DNA of 64,000 bases from Vallitalea maricola. Lineage in GTDB: Bacteria; Bacillota; Clostridia; Lachnospirales; Vallitaleaceae. The stretch covers positions 1-64,000 of the forward strand of contig NZ_BTPU01000035.1 of assembly GCF_036985595.1 (NCBI RefSeq). Reading direction: 5' to 3'. Both the position numbers and the translations under genes were made by a program. Below, piece by piece: positions 35,575 to 44,729 of the stretch; position 1 is the first letter of the stretch; each line of letters starts with the position of its first letter. Under the pieces are notes generated by a model, which did not search any database, was not told where the DNA came from, and was given only the letters and a program-made list of their open reading frames with translations.

Positions 35575-37128
35575 ATGCAAAACGAACTACTTAAAATGGA
35601 GAAAATAACTAAAGTTTATCCAAGTGGTATAGTAGCTAACGATGGAGTTGATTTCTCTATTAGAGAAGGAGAGATTCACGCTATTTGTGGAGAAAATGGT
35701 GCTGGAAAGTCAACTTTGATGAAAATTTTATTTGGACTTCATACTCCAGAGGAAGGAAAAATCACCTTACGAGGAGAGGAAATTCACATAACATCACCTA
35801 CAGTTGCCATAGAGTATGGTATCGGTATGGTGCATCAGCACTTTATGTTAGTTCCTTCTTTAACAGTTGCAGAAAATATGGTATTAGGTGTAGAGCCTAA
35901 AAAAGGTTTATTTATTGATATGGATAAAGCGATAAAAACCACTGAAGAGTTATCAAACAAGTATAATCTACATGTTGACCCAAGAGCAAAAGTTGAAGAT
36001 ATACCAGTTGGAATTAAACAGAAAGTTGAAATACTTAAAGCTCTACTAAGAGGGGCTAAGATATTAATATTAGATGAGCCCACAGCAGTACTTACTCCTC
36101 AGGAGACCAAAGAACTTTTTAATCAGCTAAAATTATTAAAAGAAAAAGGACATACAATAATATTTATCTCACATAAATTAAATGAGGTAAAAGAGTTATG
36201 TGACCGAATTACAGTTATGAGAAATGGTAAAAGCATGGGTGTCCATAACACAAGTGATGTAACAGAAGAAGATATCTCAAGGTTAATGGTAGGAAGAGAT
36301 GTAGTTCTTAGAGTAGAAAAAGAAAAAGCTTCACCAAAAGAATCAATACTTAATATAAAAGATCTAGTATATGTTAACGAGCTAGGTAAAAAGGCTTTAA
36401 AGGGTATTTCATTCAGTGTTAGAAAAGGTGAAATACTAGGTGTTGCTGGTGTAGAAGGTAATGGACAGCGAGAGTTAGTAGAGTCTATCACAGGATTGGA
36501 AAGTCCAACATCAGGCAGCATCAAGATAGTTAATAATGAAGTTATTGGTAAAACAATAAAACAAATAAGAAGACTTGGTACATCACATATCCCAGAAGAT
36601 AGAATGACATATGGTGTTGCAGGTGATGTAAGTATTGAACAGAACATAATCTCTGATAAGTATGATACCAGTGAATATAACGGTAAAGTATTATTGAAAA
36701 CGAAAACTATTAAAGAAAGAGCTATTGAGCTTATAAAAGAATATAGAGTTAAATGTAATTCTGCCAATCAAAAGGTTAGAATGCTTTCTGGTGGTAATAT
36801 ACAAAAAGTAGTTGTTGCAAGAGAATTTTCAGGAGGACCAAAACTTCTCATAGCTAACCAGCCAACAAGAGGTATTGATGTTGGAGCAACAGAATTTATC
36901 AGAAAAAGATTGGTTGAACTTAGGGATGAAGGAACAGCAGTATTACTAATTTCAGCTGACTTGAATGAAGTAATGGAACTTAGTGATAGCTTGATTGTAA
37001 TGTATGGTGGAGAAATCGTAGCTTATTTTGAAGATACTAGTACATTAACTGAAGAAGAATTAGGTCTATATATGTTAGGCGTTAAAAAACAAACACCAGA
37101 AGAGATTGGGGGAGTTATTAATGCGTAA
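35575..37128 (+). CDS. Nucleoside ABC transporter ATPase (double domain)
   Basis: A 517-residue protein with two ABC domains in tandem, the arrangement found in BMP-type nucleoside and ribose importers. Domain 1 has Walker A GENGAGKS near 38-45 and Walker B ILILDEPTAVLTP; its signature is the atypical VGIKQKVEIL. Domain 2 has a degenerate P-loop GVEGNGQRE and signature LSGGNIQKVV with LLIANQPTRGID. Such unequal domains are normal for this family. The permease gene starts 8 bases inside its 3' end, showing tight coupling. Confidence 0.95.
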   Translation: MQNELLKMEKITKVYPSGIVANDGVDFSIREGEIHAICGENGAGKSTLMKILFGLHTPEEGKITLRGEEIHITSPTVAIEYGIGMVHQHFMLVPSLTVAENMVLGVEPKKGLFIDMDKAIKTTEELSNKYNLHVDPRAKVEDIPVGIKQKVEILKALLRGAKILILDEPTAVLTPQETKELFNQLKLLKEKGHTIIFISHKLNEVKELCDRITVMRNGKSMGVHNTSDVTEEDISRLMVGRDVVLRVEKEKASPKESILNIKDLVYVNELGKKALKGISFSVRKGEILGVAGVEGNGQRELVESITGLESPTSGSIKIVNNEVIGKTIKQIRRLGTSHIPEDRMTYGVAGDVSIEQNIISDKYDTSEYNGKVLLKTKTIKERAIELIKEYRVKCNSANQKVRMLSGGNIQKVVVAREFSGGPKLLIANQPTRGIDVGATEFIRKRLVELRDEGTAVLLISADLNEVMELSDSLIVMYGGEIVAYFEDTSTLTEEELGLYMLGVKKQTPEEIGGVINA

Positions 37129-38185
37129 AAATCTAAAATTTGAAGTTGTTCGTACTAGTATGGCAATATTGATTGCACTAGCTGTTGCATTGATAATTAT
37201 CTTTTTAACAAGTAATGAACCAGGAGTAGCCCTAAAAGAGTTTGTTATAGGGCCTATTGATAGTCTTAGACACTTCGGTAATGTTATTGAACTTGCAATC
37301 CCTCTAATGTTTACAGGACTTGCAGTAAGCATTATGTTCAAGGCTCAACAATTTAACCTTGGTGCAGAAGGTGGTTTTTTCATCGGTGGTGTTGCAGCAA
37401 TGGTCGTTGCAATAAAAGTATCATTGCCTGTAGTAGCACATCCATTGGTAGCTATATTATTTGGAGGTATTCTTGGAGCGATTGTTGTTAGTATACCTGC
37501 ATTTATGAAAGTAAGATGGAATGCTACAGAATTGGTATCATCATTGATGTTGAACTATATTGCATTATTTATAGGTGCATATCTATTAAATTATCACTTT
37601 AGAGATCCTAATTCAGGAGCTATAGCATCTTACAAAATTCCTAAGACAGCTAAATTAATGGTTATTTTATCTGGAACTAGAATTCATGCAGGTTTGATAA
37701 TTGTTGCTGTCATGGTTGTTCTTTGCTACTATTTTCTATATAGAACTAAATGGGGATACGAAATAAGAATAACTGGGGAAAACAAAAGATTTGCTGAGTA
37801 CTCAGGAATCAATACAGCAAAAGTTATAATCCTTTCTCAAGTATTAGGTGGATTTATCGCTGGTATGGGAGGTTCTATTGAAGTACTTGGATTATATAGG
37901 AGATTTACATGGCAGACATTGCCTGGTTATGGTTGGGATGGTATCATAGTTGCTATACTAGCCAGAAATAATCCTTTATATGTTCCTATAGGTGCCATTT
38001 TCTTAGCTTATCTTAGAATTGGTGCAGACTTGATGTCTAGAGGCTCAGACGTACAAAGTGAAGTTGTTGCCATAATTCAAGGTGTAATAATTGTGTTCAT
38101 AGTTGCTGAAAGCTTCTTATCAAAATATAAACATAAATTAGTATACAAAGAAGCTAAAAAATTAAGCGTGAAGGGGGTAAAATAA
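37121..38185 (+). CDS. Nucleoside ABC transporter permease 1
   Basis: A 354-residue permease of the BPD_transp_2 type with about eight helices. Conserved stretches are FNLGAEGGFFIGGVAAM and NATELVSSLMLNYIALF, and IAGMGGSIEVLGLYRRF, as in YufP/NupP-like subunits. I chose ATG 37121 (MRKNLKFEV) because GGGGGAG is 7 bases upstream; an upstream in-frame start at 37106 has no such site. It overlaps the ATPase gene by 8 bases and is followed by the second permease after 1 base. Confidence 0.93.
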   Translation: MRKNLKFEVVRTSMAILIALAVALIIIFLTSNEPGVALKEFVIGPIDSLRHFGNVIELAIPLMFTGLAVSIMFKAQQFNLGAEGGFFIGGVAAMVVAIKVSLPVVAHPLVAILFGGILGAIVVSIPAFMKVRWNATELVSSLMLNYIALFIGAYLLNYHFRDPNSGAIASYKIPKTAKLMVILSGTRIHAGLIIVAVMVVLCYYFLYRTKWGYEIRITGENKRFAEYSGINTAKVIILSQVLGGFIAGMGGSIEVLGLYRRFTWQTLPGYGWDGIIVAILARNNPLYVPIGAIFLAYLRIGADLMSRGSDVQSEVVAIIQGVIIVFIVAESFLSKYKHKLVYKEAKKLSVKGVK

Positions 38186-38186
38186 T

Positions 38187-39128
38187 ATGGCTGAGTTATT
38201 TAATATTATTTTTACTACTGGATTTGGATATTCTGTGTTACGGGTAACGACTCCTATACTATTTGCTGCTCTTGGTGCGCTTATATCAGACAGAGCTGGT
38301 GTAATCAATATTGCCCTTGAAGGTATTATGTTAACTTCGGCTTTAGCAGGTGTTATTATTAGTGCAACAACACAAAGTGCTTGGATTGGATTATTAGGAG
38401 CAGTTATTGTAGGTGCTTTGGTAGGTTTACTGTTAGCTTACTTCTCACTTAACCTCAAGACGGATATAATCCTATCAGGTATTGCTCTTAACCTTATGGC
38501 GGCTGGTGGAACAGTATTTATTCTATTCTTAGTTGCCAATAATAAAGGTGTTTCTTCAGGGTTGAAAAGTAAGGTAATACCTAATATTGATATACCGTTG
38601 ATAGATAAGATTCCAATAATAGGACCTATTTTCTCAGGTCATAACGCTTTGACTTATATATCAATATTATCAGTAATATTCATTTTCTACTTATTATACA
38701 AAACACCACTAGGACTTAAGATTAGAGCTGTCGGAGAGAATCCTAATGCAGCTGATTCAGTAGGTATTAGTGTAAGAAAGATAAAATATATCGCTCTTAT
38801 TTTAAGTGGAGTTTTTGCAGGATTTGGTGGAGCTTATATGTCAATGGGATATCTTCCATATTTCACAAGAAATATGACAGCTGGTAGAGGATTCATCGCC
38901 TTGGCAGCAGAAGCAATGGGTGGAGCTACACCTATTGGGACATTCCTTACATCATTATTCTTTGGATTTGCAGATGCATTGGCTAACAATCTACAAACCC
39001 TAAGAGTACCACCACAATTTATATATATGATTCCATATATTGCAACACTAATCGGATTAGTAATATATGCGTCAAGAAAACAATCTCAGATTAAAAAGAT
39101 TAAGAAACAGAAGATTAAACAATTATAA
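38187..39128 (+). CDS. Nucleoside ABC transporter permease 2
   Basis: A 313-residue YufQ/NupQ-like permease partner, BPD_transp_2 family: GVINIALEGIMLTSALAGV near the N-terminus, SGIALNLMAAG, and RAVGENPNAADSVGISVRKIKY with GAYMSMGYLPYFTRNMTAGRG. It ends the transporter gene group; a terminator is at 39138-39211. The start lies one base after the stop codon of permease 1, with AAGGGGG before it. Confidence 0.93.
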   Translation: MAELFNIIFTTGFGYSVLRVTTPILFAALGALISDRAGVINIALEGIMLTSALAGVIISATTQSAWIGLLGAVIVGALVGLLLAYFSLNLKTDIILSGIALNLMAAGGTVFILFLVANNKGVSSGLKSKVIPNIDIPLIDKIPIIGPIFSGHNALTYISILSVIFIFYLLYKTPLGLKIRAVGENPNAADSVGISVRKIKYIALILSGVFAGFGGAYMSMGYLPYFTRNMTAGRGFIALAAEAMGGATPIGTFLTSLFFGFADALANNLQTLRVPPQFIYMIPYIATLIGLVIYASRKQSQIKKIKKQKIKQL

Positions 39129-39137
39129 TATTTTATG

Positions 39138-39211
39138 AATAAAGCCATTAATATTATTATTGATTGGAGATAATAAAATCTTGTTCAATAATAATATATA
39201 GGCTTTATTTT
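39138..39211 (+). terminator. Terminator after the nucleoside transporter
   Basis: AATAAAGCC (39138-39146) pairs with GGCTTTATT (39201-39209); AATATTATTATTGA pairs inward with TCAATAATAATAT after a small loop. A T-run follows. Confidence 0.85.
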
Positions 39212-39328
39212 GTATAAAAATGAGAACTATAAGCAAAAAGATTAATGTTTTTACGGAAATAATTTTAACATAGTCTTTTTGCTTGTTTAGATATATTAAA
39301 ATTTACTATATGTATAGGAGGATAAATT

Positions 39329-40261
39329 ATGGCTAAACCAGTAATTATTGATTGCGACCCTGGACATGATGATGCTATTGCTTTATTACTTGCTCTTGGA
39401 AGTGAAAAACTTGATGTAAAAGGTATCACAACTGTTGCAGGAAATCAGACAGGAGACAAAACAATTAATAATGCATTAAGAGTATTAAGTTATTTAGATA
39501 TACACAAAGAAGTTGCAAAAGGAGCAACTAAACCTCTTATAAGAGATTTGATAACAGCAGCAGAAGTTCATGGCGAAAGTGGTCTAGAAGGGCCAGAATT
39601 ACCTGAGCCATCATTTGAAAAAAGTGAGAAATCAGCTATAGAATTAATGTATGAAATAATAAATCAATCCAAGGAGAAAGTAACTCTCATACCAACAGGT
39701 CCTTTAACTAATATCGCTAATTTATTTTTAGCTTATCCTAGTGTTAAAGACAACATAGAAGAAATTGTATTAATGGGTGGAGCATGTTTTGGCGGTAATT
39801 GGACACCAGCTGCTGAGTTTAACATACTTGTTGACCCAGAAGCTGCTGACATAGTTTATCGTTCAGGATTACCAGTTACTATGTGTGGACTTGATGTAAC
39901 TCATAAGGCTCAGGTTTTGGGGGATGAGACAGAACGTATTAGAAGTATTGGAAATAAAGCTAGTAAATTAGTAGCTGAACTACTTGATTATTTTGCAATA
40001 TTTCATATGAACCCTAATTTTGGCTTTGATGGTCCACCATTACATGATGTTTGTGCTGTAGCTTATGTTATAGACCCAAGCATATTCACTACTAAAAAAC
40101 ACAATGTTGAGATAGATATATCAGGTGAGTTAACAGTTGGAGCAACAGTTGTTGATTATTATGATACTAGTGGAAAAGAAAAAAATGTCAACGTTGTTTT
40201 TGATTTGGACAGAGAAAAATTTATAGACATGTTATATGATAATCTAAAGAAATATAATTAG
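39329..40261 (+). CDS. Nucleoside hydrolase (IunH family), copy 1
   Basis: A 310-residue inosine-uridine-preferring nucleoside hydrolase. The Ca2+-binding motif IIDCDPGHDDAIALLLAL is at residues 6-23 and the second Asp site near LHDVCAVAYVID at about 235; LIPTGPLTNIANLF and MGGACFGGNWTPAAEFN are further hallmarks. It releases the base and free ribose from imported nucleosides. TAGGAGGA precedes the ATG. It is followed closely by a second hydrolase and ribokinase, which phosphorylates the ribose. Confidence 0.93.
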   Translation: MAKPVIIDCDPGHDDAIALLLALGSEKLDVKGITTVAGNQTGDKTINNALRVLSYLDIHKEVAKGATKPLIRDLITAAEVHGESGLEGPELPEPSFEKSEKSAIELMYEIINQSKEKVTLIPTGPLTNIANLFLAYPSVKDNIEEIVLMGGACFGGNWTPAAEFNILVDPEAADIVYRSGLPVTMCGLDVTHKAQVLGDETERIRSIGNKASKLVAELLDYFAIFHMNPNFGFDGPPLHDVCAVAYVIDPSIFTTKKHNVEIDISGELTVGATVVDYYDTSGKEKNVNVVFDLDREKFIDMLYDNLKKYN

Positions 40262-40273
40262 GGAGGCAGGATA

Positions 40274-41203
40274 ATGACTAAAATACCTATTATAATAGAT
40301 ACAGATCCAGGTACAGACGATACAACCGCCATACTAATGTGTTTGGCATGTGAAAAATTTGATACTAGAGCTATTACAAGTGTAGGAGGAAATGTAGGAA
40401 TAGAAAAGACTTCTAATAATGCACGAAAGATAGTAGAGCTCTCAGGAAAAGATGTAAAAGTTGCAATAGGAGTTGAGAATCCTATTGTCAGAAAAATAGT
40501 TAATGCAGAATTTGTGCATGGTATTTCCGGTTTGGGCAATATTACATTACCAGAACCTGTAATGCCTTATTATGAAAAAGATGCTGTTGATACTATATAT
40601 GAAGAAGCACAAGCAGCAGATGGCAGACTTAAGATTTTAGCTCTTGGACCTTTAACTAACATAGCAGTAGCATTGTTGAAATACCCACAATTAAAGAAAA
40701 TGATTGATAGTATTGTTTTCATGGGTGGAGCAGTCAATCTAGGGAATGTTACCCCAGCTGCTGAATTCAATATTTATGCTGATCCAGAAGCAGCAAAAAT
40801 TGTATTTGATTCAGGTATAGATTTAGTGATGGTTGGGTTAGACGTGACTCATGAAACTATTGTCACAAAAGAGCAAAATAAAAGAATACACCAATATAAT
40901 AACAAGGTAGCTAAGGTAGTAGCAAAATTAATAGATTATACAATAGATAGAGAAAGTCCTTATAACTCTCATGGTGGAGTTATGCATGACCCATTAGCGG
41001 CGGCAACACTTATTGATAGTTCTGTCCTAGAAACAGAAGATTATTATGTGGATGTAGAACTTAAAAGTGAAATCACTAGAGGAAAAACTGTAGCAGATAT
41101 ATTTAGAGTTACAGATAAAAAACCTAATATTCACGTTGGTGTAAAATCAGATAATAAAAAGTTCTTGGATATACTTGAATCTATGATAAGTAAGTATGAA
41201 TAG
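40274..41203 (+). CDS. Nucleoside hydrolase (IunH family), copy 2
   Basis: A 309-residue paralogue of the preceding hydrolase, with IIDTDPGTDDTTAILM at the N-terminus, ILALGPLTNIAVALL, MGGAVNLGNVTPAAEFN and GGVMHDPLAAATLID. GGGAGGC precedes the ATG 12 bases after the first hydrolase. His in the active-site loop is preserved as in IunH. Two hydrolases with different substitutions around the sugar pocket suggest purine versus pyrimidine preference, which the sequence alone cannot settle. Confidence 0.93.
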   Translation: MTKIPIIIDTDPGTDDTTAILMCLACEKFDTRAITSVGGNVGIEKTSNNARKIVELSGKDVKVAIGVENPIVRKIVNAEFVHGISGLGNITLPEPVMPYYEKDAVDTIYEEAQAADGRLKILALGPLTNIAVALLKYPQLKKMIDSIVFMGGAVNLGNVTPAAEFNIYADPEAAKIVFDSGIDLVMVGLDVTHETIVTKEQNKRIHQYNNKVAKVVAKLIDYTIDRESPYNSHGGVMHDPLAAATLIDSSVLETEDYYVDVELKSEITRGKTVADIFRVTDKKPNIHVGVKSDNKKFLDILESMISKYE

Positions 41204-41227
41204 TACTGAATAAGGAGGATTAAATAT

Positions 41228-42124
41228 ATGAAAATTGTTGTTGTGGGTAGTACTAATATGGATTACGTATTAAAAACCAATGAATTACCTAAGTTAGGGG
41301 AAACATTATCGGCTGTATCTTTTAATACTGTATTCGGTGGAAAGGGTGCTAATCAAGCTGTGGCAGCAGCAAGACTTGGTGCAGAGGTTACAATGATTGC
41401 AGCTGTAGGTAATGATAGTATTGGTGAACAGCTGAAAGACAATCTTGCAAAAGAAAATATAAATGTTGAAGGTGTAAACGTAGTAGAGGGACCAAGTGGT
41501 GTAGCAATGATTACAGTTGCGGATAATGGTGATAACACTATTGTGGTATATCCAGGAGCCAATGGGAAGATTGATGAGAAATGGCTGGAGGCTAATGAAG
41601 CATTGATAATGTCAGCGGACTGTATACTTGTTCAATTGGAGATACCTATTAACGTAGTTATGAAAGCTGTTAAAATAGCTAGTGATAATAACGTGAAAGT
41701 TATATTTAATCCAGCACCAGCAAAAGAGTTTCCTAATGATATTTTCAAGTATGTAGATATAATTACACCAAATGAGACAGAATTGAAGAAGATATCAGGA
41801 AAAGAGGATATTAAAGAAGGTGCTATGGAATTAATTGAGAGAGGCGCTAATAGTGTTGTTGTGACACTTGGTGAACAAGGAAGTATGTATATTGATAAGG
41901 ATAATACAATTAGTGCAGGTTCGTTTACTGTAAAGTCTATAGATAGTACTGCGGCGGGAGATGCTTTTAATGCGGCATTAGGGATTAAGCTCATTGAATC
42001 AGATGATATAGAGGATGGGTTGAAATATTCAAATGCTGTGGGAGCTTTGGTTACGACAAAACTAGGGGCACAGACTTCTTTGCCTTTTAAGAATGAAGTA
42101 GAGACATTTATTAAAAATAACTAG
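41228..42124 (+). CDS. rbsK: Ribokinase
   Basis: A 298-residue PfkB-family kinase that phosphorylates ribose to ribose-5-phosphate. N-terminal motif GGKGANQAVAAARLGAEV near 38-55; the ATP/anion-hole motif appears as DSTAAGDAFNAAL near 238-250, with the catalytic Asp. AAGGAGG lies ahead of the ATG, 24 bases after the second hydrolase. It completes the uptake, cleavage and phosphorylation route for nucleoside ribose and ends the operon; the following 709 bp contain no gene but two large hairpin structures. Confidence 0.94.
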   Translation: MKIVVVGSTNMDYVLKTNELPKLGETLSAVSFNTVFGGKGANQAVAAARLGAEVTMIAAVGNDSIGEQLKDNLAKENINVEGVNVVEGPSGVAMITVADNGDNTIVVYPGANGKIDEKWLEANEALIMSADCILVQLEIPINVVMKAVKIASDNNVKVIFNPAPAKEFPNDIFKYVDIITPNETELKKISGKEDIKEGAMELIERGANSVVVTLGEQGSMYIDKDNTISAGSFTVKSIDSTAAGDAFNAALGIKLIESDDIEDGLKYSNAVGALVTTKLGAQTSLPFKNEVETFIKNN

Positions 42125-42176
42125 TAAAATAAACTTGTTGTTACTTATTTATAGATATTTATGGTGCAAGACGGTC

Positions 42177-42386
42177 GTAGATGGGGGGGATGGGTGCAAT
42201 AAAGTAGTTCAGATTAAAGGAGCCTAAGAAAAGCTAAGGTTCGTTCCAGAGGTATTTCCTAAAGCTTACAAACTCCCTAGCGGTCAAACAAGTAAGCTTC
42301 TTAACGGAAATACCTCTTCCACTCACCAAGCTTTTCTAAGGCTCCTTTAAAAGTCACATCTTTATTGCACCCATCCCCCCATCTAC
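42177..42386 (+). other. 210-base nested hairpin D
   Basis: The arms fold on themselves in four consecutive helices: 42177-42204/42360-42386 (27 bp, one bulged G), 42214-42235/42329-42350 (22 bp, one mismatch), 42248-42259/42306-42317 (12 bp perfect) and 42262-42269/42292-42299 (8 bp). The terminal loop is 22 bases (42270-42291). No T-tract follows. It starts 52 bp after ribokinase. It does not share the A(U)GGAC loops of elements A-C. Confidence 0.7.
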
Positions 42387-42487
42387 TGGGCTCGTTCTTT
42401 GAAGCTTGAGGCTAGATTAATCAAGTAAGATGGTAATAGGAAATATAACAGTGGCAAGGTACTTTTGTAAATATAACCGAGAGCCTA

Positions 42488-42676
42488 GTAAATGCCATAT
42501 CTTTAATCTTTCAACGGGGATAAGAATGTAAGGTGTTCTAGGTGTTACGTCAAGTGAACCATGGACGGTGAACGCCTTTCCTTTAATTAGGACGATTAAC
42601 GGAAAGGAAAAGTAACACCTAGAATACCTTACAGAAGCCACTGGATATAAGGAAAGATTAGAGATATGGTATTTAC
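42488..42676 (+). ncRNA. Structured element C nested in a larger hairpin
   Basis: Inner element: 42527-42548 pairs with 42612-42633 (22 bp, one G.U); GTGAACCATGGACGGTGAAC (42554-42573) folds as GU-GA-ACC [AUGGAC] GGU-GA-AC, where the G-C pair of elements A and B is replaced by A-U; the second hairpin (42575-42588/42594-42607) has an AGGAC loop and one U.C mismatch; AAAA closes the junction. Around it, 42488-42512 pairs with 42652-42676 (25 bp, two G.U wobbles). All wobble pairs in the long helices fit RNA from the plus strand. Confidence 0.6.
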
Positions 42677-42833
42677 GGAAGTACTGCAATTTTACGCTGC
42701 TAGTCCTCTTTTTGTTTTGTCCGAAATTATAGTGTTATGGGTAGCAAAATAAAAAAAGTAAAAATATGTTAAAAACTTCTTCGACTAGTGTTATAATAAA
42801 ACTAATTAATATTTTTTACGAAGGAGGAGTTAT

Positions 42834-43580
42834 ATGAAACAACCACATATACTATGTAGTGACAATGACATTGAAAAAATGGTTATATTGCCTGGAGACC
42901 CAGAACGTGTACTACGAGTGGCCGGCTTTTTAGATACTTGGGAAGAAGTTGCTTATAATCGTGAGTTTAGAACTATCAAAGGGACATATAAGGAAATGCC
43001 AATCACAGTGATATCAACTGGTATAGGTGGTGCTTCAGCAACTATTGCCCTTGAAGAACTAATAGCTTGTGGTGCGAAATACTTTATTCGTATAGGTAGT
43101 GCAGGTGCTTGTAATAATCTGATTGATATTGGAGATTTGATAATACCTACTGGGGTAGTTAGAGAAGAGGGAGCTTCGAGGATGTACGTAAGTGATAACT
43201 ATCCTGCTGTAGCAAGCTTCAATCTTCTAAGAGTTATAAATGATACAAGCATAAAATTAGGTTACAAAACTTTTATGGGTATTACAAGAAGTCATGACTC
43301 TTTTTATATTGATAATGAACGTGAAATAATGAAACATTGGAATTCCAAGAACGTCCTAGGCTCAGATATGGAGACCTCCGCTATCTATACTGTAGGTTCT
43401 CTCAGACAAGTACACGTAGCAAGTATCCTAAATAACGTTGTAAGATATGAAGCAGATGTAAAAGATGCTATCAACGATTATGTAGACGATGAAACAAAAG
43501 CCACCGAAGGCGAAAAAAAAGAAATAATCCTAGCCCTTGAATCATTTTACAACTTATATTGTGAGCTAATGGATAATTAA
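42834..43580 (+). CDS. Nucleoside phosphorylase (uridine phosphorylase-like)
   Basis: A 248-residue PNP/UDP-family phosphorylase that would split nucleosides with phosphate to base and (deoxy)ribose-1-phosphate. It has VILPGDPERVLRVAGFL (phosphate-binding Gly-Asp-x-x-Arg), NREFRTIKGTYK, STGIGGASATIALEELI, and SDMETSAIYTVGSLRQV with the Met-Glu that binds ribose. The pattern is nearer to uridine phosphorylase than to DeoD, but specificity is not certain. AAGGAGGAG precedes the ATG; TATAAT at 42792-42797 may be the -10 box. It extends the nucleoside-salvage genes upstream. Confidence 0.9.
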   Translation: MKQPHILCSDNDIEKMVILPGDPERVLRVAGFLDTWEEVAYNREFRTIKGTYKEMPITVISTGIGGASATIALEELIACGAKYFIRIGSAGACNNLIDIGDLIIPTGVVREEGASRMYVSDNYPAVASFNLLRVINDTSIKLGYKTFMGITRSHDSFYIDNEREIMKHWNSKNVLGSDMETSAIYTVGSLRQVHVASILNNVVRYEADVKDAINDYVDDETKATEGEKKEIILALESFYNLYCELMDN

Positions 43581-43667
43581 TAAAAAACTAATTAACCTTA
43601 TTAAATTTAAAATAAACTACTAACCTAAAATAACCAATCATCTCATAATAACGTAGCCATCAGAGAA

Positions 43668-43738
43668 GAGGTTATAGGGTTCGTTTTACGCAGACCGTTC
43701 CTTTGGAGTAAGGCAAGTAAAACGAACCCTATAACCTC
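43668..43738. terminator. Perfect 22-bp hairpin E between convergent genes
   Basis: 43668-43689 pairs perfectly with 43717-43738 around a 27-base loop, which itself contains CCTT-TGGAGT-AAGG. It lies between the phosphorylase and the convergent methyltransferase. No T-tract flanks it on either side, so the terminator label is provisional. Confidence 0.5.
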
Positions 43739-43779
43739 AATCAATTAATTCCCGTTTACACCTAAAAACTAACTATCTC

Positions 43780-44424
43780 CTATACTTCCTTCCTACCCAA
43801 ATAATAAAATCCCTTGGAAGTATTACCATTCATAGTAGTATAAGACATCTCTTCAAACTCAATCTTATCAAAACAACTAAGCAATTCCTTAATCCATTCC
43901 ACTGTATGATGTCTCATAATAGCACCCTCAGGTAATTCAAACACCCCATATTTATTAAATTTATTGTGAAAAACATTATACCTCTTAACATTTCTTTCAT
44001 CAGAATTAATCAAGAAATCATTTATATATATGACGCCTTTAGGTTTTAAAATCCTTCTAATCTCAGATATCAATGCTCTCTGGTCATCATCACTGATAAT
44101 ACTAGTTAGAACAGCAAGTATAATAACAGCATCAAAAGAGTTATCTTCATATTCTAAAGTCTTACTATCTGTACATTCTAGATTAAGATGTGGGTATTGA
44201 AGCATTCCCCTGTCAATCATATTCTTGGAGAAATCAATTCCATATAAATGGTTGTATCCCTTTTCGTATAATTGATCCAGAGTCCTTCCATAACCACAGC
44301 CTATATCTAAGATTGTATCATCTTTTGATATATACTTAGAAAAAACATTAAATTGAAATGGAGTAGTAAAGTTCTTACTATCTGCCATCTTATTCCAATA
44401 AGATTTTTGATAATTATAGTCCAT
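43780..44424 (-). CDS. SAM-dependent methyltransferase, class I
   Basis: A 214-residue methyltransferase with motif I ILDIGCGYGRTLDQL near 38-52 and the following DFSKNMID acid loop, then NSFDAVIILAVLTSI as motif IV. It resembles the Methyltransf_11/UbiE group. GAAAAAGGAG precedes the ATG. The target is unknown; it is transcribed alone, convergent with the phosphorylase and divergent from psuK. Confidence 0.88.
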   Translation of the reverse strand: MDYNYQKSYWNKMADSKNFTTPFQFNVFSKYISKDDTILDIGCGYGRTLDQLYEKGYNHLYGIDFSKNMIDRGMLQYPHLNLECTDSKTLEYEDNSFDAVIILAVLTSIISDDDQRALISEIRRILKPKGVIYINDFLINSDERNVKRYNVFHNKFNKYGVFELPEGAIMRHHTVEWIKELLSCFDKIEFEEMSYTTMNGNTSKGFYYLGRKEV

Positions 44425-44729
44425 TTAGTTTATCTCCTTTTTCTTTTGGATATTTTAACATATATATGTATTATTTGAAAGTATAAAAATTATATCCTAT
44501 CAATTATGAAATTAATAAATAAATGATAGGTATTTTGGATATTTGTTTGAAGTGTAAAATAATAAATTAAAAGTGAATTGAAGAAATACTTATTAAAATA
44601 AACATAAAAATAAAATATATTAAAACTAATGAGAAATATTAAATAATATATTTAGAAAATAATCATAAAATGCTAATATATACTTAATAAGCAAAAGCTT
44701 ATAATATAAGCAAATATTAAGGAGAGGTT
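44425..44729. other. 305-bp divergent intergenic region
   Basis: Very AT-rich. It must hold the promoters of the methyltransferase and psuK, but none is clear. One inverted repeat, CCTATCA (44496-44502) and TGATAGG (44524-44530), could be an operator; PsuK itself carries a DNA-binding domain and could bind here. Otherwise I see nothing. Confidence 0.45.

Noticed and set aside
36123..36767. A 214-codon minus-strand frame inside the nucleoside ABC ATPase gene
   Set aside because: It is a shadow of the plus-strand ABC gene, with no recognisable domain.
42177..42386. Hairpin D as a copy of the A/B/C element family
   Set aside because: It lacks the GTGARCC-GGACGG-GAAC segment and the A(U)GGAC loops; only the general palindromic form is shared.
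42417..42689. A 90-codon minus-strand frame over element C
   Set aside because: It follows from the palindromic sequence; translation resembles no protein and the structure explains the region better.
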